DNA of 64,000 nt from assembly GCA_020726505.1 (NCBI GenBank), contig JAHLEZ010000001.1, positions 5,084,001-5,148,000 of the forward strand, given 5' to 3'. Of this stretch, positions 56,993 to 64,000 are shown piece after piece (within the stretch, counting starts at the first letter, position 1; each line of letters opens with the position of its first letter). The position numbers were made by a program, and so were the translations under genes. The notes under the pieces were generated by a model. It worked only from the letters and a program-made list of their open reading frames with translations. It was not told where the DNA came from and made no database searches. Origin of the DNA: Leptodontidium sp. MPI-SDFR-AT-0119 (Eukaryota; Ascomycota; Leotiomycetes; Helotiales; Leptodontidiaceae).

Positions 56993-57805
56993 TTACCAGT
57001 TAGTCAAAAGGCGCTCCTCGACCATAATTCCATCCAACATCAAAGTGATCTTCCCCACCTTGTCGTAGGCAACAGAGATCTCTGCAATCTCGCCCCAGCC
57101 GTGCAAGTAGTGCAGAAAACTTGAAATGAACGTAACGACACTCTTTGGATTCTTGATGTACTTGATCCCGCTCTGTCTGCGGAGCCGCAAAAGTCTGCCC
57201 TGGTTGACATCTGGTGCGATCATCTCCGCAGGAACATCCGGTGTCCGGACGTCCAGAATCAGATGCCTGATCTTGATATTCTTGTCGTGATGCTGTTTCT
57301 GGCGACCGACAGGACCGACTAGTAAAAAGCGCTCGAGGAGGTGATAGAAATCCCAGACGATCCTTGGAGGACCGCCATCACCACCATTGTAACCACAACT
57401 GCGCGTTGGCGATGCACCCATAGTCCTGAAAGTGACGTGAACTTCTTCGACCATTGTCGTCGTGGTCGGAACGTAGAGCCATGTAGCCCATAGTAAATTA
57501 TCCTCGACAATCATTACATCCAGCTTGTAAGATCGCAAGCTAGGTAGATTTAAGTGGGAGATGACTGCTAGCGTCTCCATGCGAAGCTGCCGATTGATTG
57601 CGAGTGTTGGGATCCCTTTCATCTGCGTGTCTTTGGTATATAGGACACTCCCCCCCATGGACCAGCTGCGACGCTTGGTATCTCTGAGATATTCTCGTTC
57701 GTCGGGGTTGACTGGTGATTCTGGTGGAGCAACGACGGCAGTTGACAGGACCACCAGACTGAGGATGTGGTCCCTCAGTTCTTGGGGGATTTGGAGAAGG
57801 GACAT
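56993..57805 (-). CDS. F-box-like / 2EXR-type protein
   Basis: A single-exon protein of 270 residues. It starts MSLLQIPQELRDHILSLV, the LPxEIRxxIL motif of fungal F-box-like (2EXR) proteins, which are numerous in ascomycetes and usually of unknown role. IPTLAINRQLRMETLAVI resembles the second conserved block (LLxVNRQIRxEA). The rest is probably an alpha/beta fold with no repeats. If F-box-like, the N-terminus could contact Skp1 in an SCF ubiquitin ligase, but only the motif supports that. No intron is needed and there is no signal peptide. The TATATATTTTC upstream, near 57880, may be part of its promoter. Confidence 0.75.
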   Translation of the reverse strand: MSLLQIPQELRDHILSLVVLSTAVVAPPESPVNPDEREYLRDTKRRSWSMGGSVLYTKDTQMKGIPTLAINRQLRMETLAVISHLNLPSLRSYKLDVMIVEDNLLWATWLYVPTTTTMVEEVHVTFRTMGASPTRSCGYNGGDGGPPRIVWDFYHLLERFLLVGPVGRQKQHHDKNIKIRHLILDVRTPDVPAEMIAPDVNQGRLLRLRRQSGIKYIKNPKSVVTFISSFLHYLHGWGEIAEISVAYDKVGKITLMLDGIMVEERLLTNW

Positions 57806-58497
57806 CGTAGATAAATTTCACAGAAACTGAGAAAAGAAACTTGATGTTGTTGCAAGAATGGAGAGGGGGTTCGGAATTTATATATTTTCAAGTTAGGCAG
57901 CGGTGGGATGGGGCGCATTGTCTCGTCAGGACTGGCCGAAAATTGTCCGCCCGCATCTCAGCTACTTACACATGTGAGCGTACCAAGTGATCGAACAAAT
58001 CAGAAAATTGTTAATAGTTTTTTTTAATATAAAATTATTTGTATTGGCAACCTTCATTTGTCTAAGGGTAAGTGGTACAGTCCAATGGGATGATCTTCAA
58101 ACTCAACACACACGTGACCTTGAGGAACAATATCTCACGGGCAGTTATAAGGTATAGGACTTCTCTTACAATCTAACAACTGCAGGTTTACGGGGCTTTT
58201 TTCGTGTGAGATCTATAATTTGATAATCCATTACAATAGTTGCTGAAATAAAATAGGAAAAAATGTGGCAAGATCGCAAGGGAGTTGACAGAATCGTTGG
58301 TTGGTACCGAATGCTCACCTCGGGCCTTCTTTCGCCTTTCCCAGGTTAAAGAAATCGGAAGAAAAAAACACAGCTTCAGAATACCACTCCTTAATCTATC
58401 CCATAGAATTCCATATTACACGTCCATTGTTTGTTCTACATCTAAACTTCTTGCAAGCAACCACACTATCTATTCTGTTCTTGCTGCACATCATCTC
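57806..58497. other. Intergenic, 690 bp
   Basis: AT-rich (poly-T and AT runs near 58018-58040). It includes a C/T-rich leader immediately before 58498. No gene. Confidence 0.5.
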
Positions 58498-59062
58498 ATG
58501 ATGAAACCCCATCCTGGAAGTGACAGAAATCAAAATCCAGGGCAGCTAGCCACCAGAGACCTAACGATAGAGCAGCAAGACCATCTAGGTCCTTCTACTG
58601 GTCCTCGGTTGAAAAGAGGACGCCCAATGGATGGAAAACCGTCCAGGAGTCCAAGTTCGTCTCGACCATTTTGAAGCAGCGAGTACGAAGCTCCTGGTAC
58701 AAGAACCATCCCATCACCCACAATCTCGAGAAATGCCCCCTCTCCCTTCAATAACCTACCCAAACACTCTTCAACATCGACTGTATCCCGTACCCAAAAT
58801 CAATCTATTCAACTCCCTCGCACAGGTATGACAATTCCGAGAATAGGAACCAACGGAATTACCTCGGCACGCCGTGTGTGGTCTCCATGTCCTTTCGAGA
58901 GCAAGAAAACTGATGTTCCTGCAGCCTGCTAGTAGTCCGTCGCTTAGACAGTTCCGGTCGGTTTTGAAGTCCTCGCGATGTTGCACCACCACCAAATCGT
59001 GGATTGTGGGTCCGATCCTGAGGAGGTTCAACAACCACCACCACAACCAACCGATGTCGTGA
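58498..59062 (+). CDS. Doubtful multi-exon gene
   Basis: A typical C/T-rich leader precedes two ATGs at 58498, but the frame changes downstream. A good intron is visible at 58826-58924: GTATGA donor, CTGAT branch, TCCTGCAG acceptor, 99 nt. It joins FNSLAQ to PASSPSLRQFRS in the same frame, ending with TGA at 59060-59062. Exon 1 must connect to this frame through an unclear intron between about 58580 and 58645; one option is GTCCTT to CCAG. If there is no intron there, the first frame reads LKRGRP, an AT-hook-like core, and stops at 58674. The composition (Pro-, Ser-, His-rich) gives no family. It may be a decayed gene. Confidence 0.25.
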
Positions 59063-59807
59063 GTTTTTCCCCCCATGTATGCCCTGTATGGCTTGCATGC
59101 ATGCGCAATATTTAATTTGAATCGGATGTATGATGATTGAAACTGACTCGGTGTGTTTGGCTAGTCATATGGGAATTGATGAGTTGATGCGATGAGGTTG
59201 GTGATGGTAGTGGTGGTGATGGTAGGGAGGGTGTTTTGTTAACTGGATGGGGCTCGCTTCATGCAGCAGCCATGGTAAGCTTGGGCGACCAATCACAGCC
59301 TGCAGAATCACAACCTGCATGATAGGGCTTGGGCGAGAAATATCAATTTGAAGCAAGATGAGCTTTTCTTACAACTTTGCAGAATGTCTTGAAATATTCG
59401 ACGTGGAATTTTCTTTGACCCAAAGAATTTAACGAGCAGAAAATACACAGTGAAATAGGTTCATAAGTCGTCAATTTCCATTCCACCAGACCAACGAGCA
59501 AAATAAAGACGAAACTAACTACAAGGTATCACCGCCAAAAGAAAATTCACCACATCATCACATCACCCCACCTCATTATATACAAGTTCATTGCTCCATC
59601 CTCATAATTCATCCCCCCTAATTTCCCCTTATCCCTCTTATATCTCATATCCCAATAATATAAACGAATGGACGTCAAAAGAATAGACAAGACAAACCCC
59701 AAAAGCAAATAAACACAAAAACAAAAACAACGCTCGCTCAAGTACGTTCAATGAATCCAATTTTTGTCGGAGAAGATTATGTCTGGTTGTATGTGCTGTG
59801 TTCTTGA
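59063..59807. other. Intergenic, 745 bp
   Basis: The 3' flank of the 949-residue gene on the minus strand. C/A-rich 59520-59760, no gene. Confidence 0.55.
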
Positions 59808-62657
59808 TTATGTGGAAACCTCGATTTCAATAACAGGCTCCACTTCTAATGTTTCTGTGTCGGGAATGATGGGAGATTCGTCGGATAGGTTGGAGACAAT
59901 GGGTTCTGGTGAAGGGGCTGAGATCTTCTCGGATGGCTCTTGGAGTGGGATCTGGGGTCCCTCCATTTGAGCGCCATCCTCCTCCAGAGTCGAAGGAGGG
60001 TTCGCTTTCTCGATTTCGACTTCAACGAGGGCTTCAGAGGTGTCGACAACCTCTTCGCTCTGAGCTACCTCGGGGGGAGAAGCAGGTTCATCGGCAATTG
60101 GTCCATTAACGACTCTCTGGCTCTGAGCTACCTCGGGGGGAGAAGCAGGTTCATCGGCAATTGGTCCATTAACGACTCTCTGGCTCTTCACAGGAGTCTC
60201 GCATGGATCACCAACGTGCCTATCCTTAGCCAAGCCTCCCGTGTCAATTTTGATTGTTGTTGGGACTGGGATTCTCTCCGTAACTGTCAGTTCTCTGAAA
60301 ACTGTTGTCGTGACTGGTACAACAGCTTCCTTCTCAGCCGGTTCCGAAACTATCTGAACAACCTGCTCGATGGTTGAGATAGGTTCCACAATTGGCATCG
60401 GCTGCTCCTTGAACACCGTCGTCGTGACTTGTGGAGGCGAAGGAGCTTCCATAATGACCTCTGCCCTCCCACTCTCAGGTACACTCTTCGGTCTCAACGC
60501 CAAAAGCAAAACCAGCACACTCAAAACACCAATTGCCACGTTCTTCGAATCTCTCATCGCGACTTTGAAAGCAGCAAGTAGCAATTCAGGAAGCGAAGAA
60601 TCATCATGCAAGCTCGTCCTCGAAGAGCTACGACGAGAAGCAGATGGTTCTGGTGCGCCGTAAATCTCATTCATACGCTCCTCCTCCATGGCTTTCCTCT
60701 GCATCATCTCCTCCTCCATCGTTTTTCTTTGCATCATCTCCTCCTCTTCAACCATCCGCTGTCGGAGCTCTTCTTCAATGGCCAGCTGTTTCCGCATCTG
60801 TTCTTCCTCATGAAGGCGTTGCTCCTCCTCGTGCAGCCTAGCTTCCTCCTCTCGTCGTTTCTCGGCTTCGTGATCATGCACGTGCTCAACCACAATATCC
60901 TCATCTTCGAACCCATCATCTAACTCTCTTTGCTCTGCAACTTCTTCATGTTGAGTGATGAGAGCGAGATGTTCTAGCTCGGAGTTCAGATGCATCTCGA
61001 CATACGGCTCGAGCTCAACATCAACTCTCTCCATCTCCCTCCATGCTGCAGCCCAAGCACCAGCTCTCATCAGCCCATTGCTCGCATAGATCTTGACCCG
61101 AAAGCGACGTTCCCCTTTTCCTACATCGCCTACTGTCTCGAGACGTACATCTCGTCCGCAGATATCACACCATTTCCTCTCCTCCTTAGTCTCCCCGGCC
61201 CAATCATCATCACCATCCTCATCTGAGCTCGGAGCTTCAGAGTCAGAGGGGCCCATGTAATGACCGCATCTGAGGATCTTAGCTCGAGGACGGACGGGCA
61301 ATTCAAGAGCTTCGAGTAGACGCTCCTCCAGCACTTCGTATGAATCCTGTGGGTGAGGGAGCAGAATCCCCCGTTCCAGTACTGTATCGCCAAGTTTCTC
61401 TTGAAGTAACCTCCAGCTTTCCTTCACCGTTTGTAGCGATTCCGGGACTTCTGGGGAGGACATGAGGTGGGAGTATAGCCATTGTAGAGGGAGGACAGTA
61501 ACGTGAAGCAAGACGAGAGGTTCCTTCTTTGCTTTGAATCGTGTAGGTGTTCGTTTGGAGGGAGAGTATTGCGAATTGGGTGTTCCGATTCGGGAGACAG
61601 TTGGCATATGCCTCTTTGCAGATCGAGGAGATGCGAACACCGATTGTGTGGGAGAAGACATCTGCATCGCGCGAACGGAGGAGGGAGTTCGGAAGGGTGG
61701 TCTTGCGAGAATCTTGCTTGGAGTTCGTGAAGCCAGATCTATAGGCGTTTGCATGTATGAAGACGAGCTTGGGACGCGGGAAATTGTATCCAACTCATTC
61801 GCAGACCCAGCTTCCTCTCCTACGACTGGAGACGTGAGCATCTTCTGGTTGTCGTCTGAACTGTGTAGATCTGAATTCATGCTGCTTCGTTTGCTTCGAT
61901 CGGAATGACTGAATACGTCGTCGTCGATATCCCCGTCGTGATGGGAACTGGTGTCTCCGCCTTCGTGATCCGAGTGGCCTTGAGATCCGTAGGTTGGATC
62001 TGCCTCTTCTTCGTGCTTCGAATGGTTGTCGTGATCGGATTCGTAGGTTGCTTCAGTTTCATCGCCGTAGGTAAGCTCTGTTCCCATGTCATAGGTCAAG
62101 TTACTTCCATCGTATGTCATCTCTGTGCCTTCCCGATCATAGCTGTCGTCCGTTTGCATGCTGAGCTCCGAGTCCTGCCCTCTGTAACTGTCCTGCTCGA
62201 TGCTAGCAACCACTGCTCTTGCTGCAGCTTGGATTTGTGCTTCTATGCGATCAATTTGACGTTCTCTGGCCGCACGCTCTTTCTCATCTTCCCGATCCTG
62301 CTCGGATTGTTGTTCAAGATCCTCCTCTTCTGCAACATCTTCTACTGTTGCTTTGTGGGGTTCGATGTGCGGAGATGGGATGTTTTCCTTGTGTTCCTCC
62401 TCTGGTTCAACTGGATTGATATTCTCCTCGTCATTCTCTTTTGGTGACTCGGCCTTGATTTCCTCCTGGCCCCAAGAATCATGATGTACCACCGTCTGAT
62501 TACTCGAAACCCTTTCTGGCGACATCTCGCCCTGTGCTTTGCTCGTTTCCTCCTTCGCAGGTTGTTCGATGGTATCTTCTTGTGATTTTGATCCTTCAGA
62601 GAGACATGAAGGGTCAACATGAATTTCGAAGTCCTTCGGGGGAGTTGTGTTCCGCAT
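59808..62657 (-). CDS. Large acidic coiled-coil protein with one transmembrane helix
   Basis: A single-exon 949-residue protein of unknown function. Residues 1-290 are very acidic and repeat Tyr/Thr/Glu-rich short segments (MTYDGSN, LTYGDE, ATYESD). Residues about 330-390 are Ser/Pro/Arg-rich. Residues about 395-600 are a folded region with a KWCDICGRD zinc-like pair, preceded by RCGHYMG. A Glu/Arg-rich coiled coil follows (about 605-680), with short EEEMMQRK repeats. A single hydrophobic helix (NVAIGVLSVLVLLLALRP) lies near residue 720, and the C-terminal 200 residues are Pro/Glu-rich, with a repeat at about 825-867. This topology suggests a nuclear-envelope or ER protein with a large head on one side. 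I have no firm family. The ATG at 62657 is the first in frame. Confidence 0.7.
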   Translation of the reverse strand: MRNTTPPKDFEIHVDPSCLSEGSKSQEDTIEQPAKEETSKAQGEMSPERVSSNQTVVHHDSWGQEEIKAESPKENDEENINPVEPEEEHKENIPSPHIEPHKATVEDVAEEEDLEQQSEQDREDEKERAARERQIDRIEAQIQAAARAVVASIEQDSYRGQDSELSMQTDDSYDREGTEMTYDGSNLTYDMGTELTYGDETEATYESDHDNHSKHEEEADPTYGSQGHSDHEGGDTSSHHDGDIDDDVFSHSDRSKRSSMNSDLHSSDDNQKMLTSPVVGEEAGSANELDTISRVPSSSSYMQTPIDLASRTPSKILARPPFRTPSSVRAMQMSSPTQSVFASPRSAKRHMPTVSRIGTPNSQYSPSKRTPTRFKAKKEPLVLLHVTVLPLQWLYSHLMSSPEVPESLQTVKESWRLLQEKLGDTVLERGILLPHPQDSYEVLEERLLEALELPVRPRAKILRCGHYMGPSDSEAPSSDEDGDDDWAGETKEERKWCDICGRDVRLETVGDVGKGERRFRVKIYASNGLMRAGAWAAAWREMERVDVELEPYVEMHLNSELEHLALITQHEEVAEQRELDDGFEDEDIVVEHVHDHEAEKRREEEARLHEEEQRLHEEEQMRKQLAIEEELRQRMVEEEEMMQRKTMEEEMMQRKAMEEERMNEIYGAPEPSASRRSSSRTSLHDDSSLPELLLAAFKVAMRDSKNVAIGVLSVLVLLLALRPKSVPESGRAEVIMEAPSPPQVTTTVFKEQPMPIVEPISTIEQVVQIVSEPAEKEAVVPVTTTVFRELTVTERIPVPTTIKIDTGGLAKDRHVGDPCETPVKSQRVVNGPIADEPASPPEVAQSQRVVNGPIADEPASPPEVAQSEEVVDTSEALVEVEIEKANPPSTLEEDGAQMEGPQIPLQEPSEKISAPSPEPIVSNLSDESPIIPDTETLEVEPVIEIEVST
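60058..60183 (-). repeat. Perfect 63-bp tandem duplication inside the 949-residue gene
   Basis: Two abutting copies, 60058-60120 and 60121-60183, are identical base for base. In the protein this duplicates a 21-residue unit containing RVVNGPIADEPASPPE. The identity at synonymous sites points to a recent duplication or a copy-number-variable minisatellite. Confidence 0.95.
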
Positions 62658-64000
62658 TTCGACGGGTAGCTCGGGGCCTTAATGTTTGCTCAAAGTAAAT
62701 AATGACGCGGCAAGTCTGTTCATGCAGCAACCCGTTCCGTATCGAGGGATTTGCCGAAATGTGATACGTCGACTTTTGTTTGCTGATGTTGATATATGAG
62801 GCCTCGATATCGTTTACAGAGTTCGTAGATTCGGTGCATGTGAAATTTTGTTTTTGGGAGGATGGAAAGTCGGTGTTGGCATTTGTTTTGGAGTGTTGCT
62901 AGGTGGTTGCTAGGTGGGCCGGGTTTCATTTCGCGATGGGCCACTGTTGAAAGACCGTTTATGGGAAAACGAATTAGAAACCACCTGGAATTGAAAAGAC
63001 GACATCTTCCGACATTTGACTGATCATAAGTTGAGTTCTATTCATATTAGTTTCATTTTGCCGCCGGTTGTGGGAAAGGGTTAAGTTGCCAGTTCTTGAC
63101 TCCATTTGGACTTGCTTCACTGGACCTGTTTGTCAGGCGAGCATTGCAACAGTTGTGCATCAAGTCATCACCACAGCACCCAAGCGTTAGTTGCTCAAAA
63201 GTATTTACTTTTCAATTAGTGATACTTGAAAGTTGTGTCTATCGCCCAGTGTGGGCATATTATTTCACGCTTTTATAGTGTGTTAATGATGCGAAGGCGC
63301 TCAACTTCCTGCCTAGGTACCTAGGTAGGTATTGATCAAGATCGTCATTTTCTTCAATCTGTCGAAATGTATCCTGCTACTAAAAGTTCCCTTTCAAGCA
63401 ACTCCTGACACACAGATAAAGCTTGAGGGTGCTTCAAAGTCCATTTGGTCCATTTCGTTTCCTTTTTCCCTCTTCATTCCTCGCTCCTCCTCTTCAGCGC
63501 AGGGAAATTGGAATACCTGAAGGCTGGTCATGTGATCAATCCAGCACAAAACGGCGATGCATGCGCAAGCTGCAAATGCCGTGCAACAACAGCCCGATGC
63601 ATGCATGGATATACAATATTCATTGTTGTCGACATCGTGGGAAGACATCAGGATTTATGCAAGAAAACAAGCTGGACATACCTTTTCCCCATTACTTTCC
63701 CAACGAAACTTCTCCCTCAAAGCCCGCTACGTCATGGGCAAAGATTGTCAGGGGTTGGTCCTGTCCAGGCCCCTTATCACGACAAGCGAAGGCTGTTTTC
63801 CTTGGTGGGGGTTGCATGTGCATGGAGGGGCTGGAGGTGAGCTTACCTGCTAGTAGTTCTCTTACCTACTTATTTTTTTTTACTTATTCCCTGCTTTCCA
63901 TTCACTTGCTTTTCTACGTATTTCTCGCTCGCTCCTCCCATCATAGATATTTGGATATTGGATTGTTTGTTGTATTTTGCTTAGATTATTCAAGCCCCTA
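62658..64000. other. Intergenic to the window edge, 1.3 kb
   Basis: The promoter of the 949-residue gene, then unannotated DNA. Palindromic CCTAGGTACCTAGG lies near 63314. The ORFs 63445-63853 have no support. No gene is called. Confidence 0.5.

Noticed and set aside
63310..63330. CCTAGGTACCTAGG palindrome as a regulator site
   Set aside because: Similar short palindromes occur elsewhere (near 53295) without nearby genes; no support for function.
1..64000. CRISPR arrays, operons, riboswitches, intact transposons
   Set aside because: Nothing of this kind seen; the genome is eukaryotic with spliceosomal introns.

Overview
The window is nuclear DNA of a filamentous ascomycete (Pezizomycotina; a leotiomycete is my best guess, from overall protein character only). 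The grounds are short introns of about 45-120 nt with GTAAGT-type donors, CTRAY branch points and [CT]AG acceptors, two Zn2Cys6 transcription factors, RTA1-like and DUF3433 membrane proteins, small secreted proteins, 1-3 kb intergenic stretches, and C-to-T/G-to-A damage of the kind left by repeat-induced point mutation (RIP). Most genes became readable only after splicing by hand; exon coordinates are given in each entry.

Layout. 0-17 kb is mostly conserved: the 3' part of an Elg1/ATAD5 clamp unloader, a small secreted protein, the mitochondrial phosphate carrier, glutamate decarboxylase and a DUF3433 membrane protein. 17-36 kb is accessory: an amidohydrolase and a D-2-hydroxyacid dehydrogenase transcribed divergently, a kinase-like gene with a GC-AG intron, a decayed UPF1/DNA2-type helicase, two extended SDR reductases, a crotonase with a secretory-looking N-terminus, an NmrA/isoflavone-reductase-like protein, a Zn2Cys6 regulator and an RTA1-like exporter. 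This has the make-up of a small catabolic or detoxification cluster with no polyketide or peptide synthase in view.

36-49 kb holds a cysteine-free secreted protein, an 81-residue four-exon zinc-binding protein of the 4F5/At2g23090 type, a tail-anchored protein, a second Zn2Cys6 regulator next to a second RTA1-like gene, and a third RTA1-like copy killed by stops, frameshifts and a 26-G run. 49-64 kb has a secreted type-B carboxylesterase, a broken secreted FAD oxidase, an eight-cysteine secreted protein, an F-box-like/2EXR protein, a doubtful multi-exon gene and a 949-residue acidic coiled-coil membrane protein with a perfect 63-bp tandem duplication.

How the genes may work together is inference: each Zn2Cys6 regulator is the immediate neighbour of an RTA1-like gene, and the reductase/crotonase/NmrA genes sit between the amidohydrolase and the first regulator-exporter pair. 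I found no rRNA, tRNA, CRISPR array or intact transposon.
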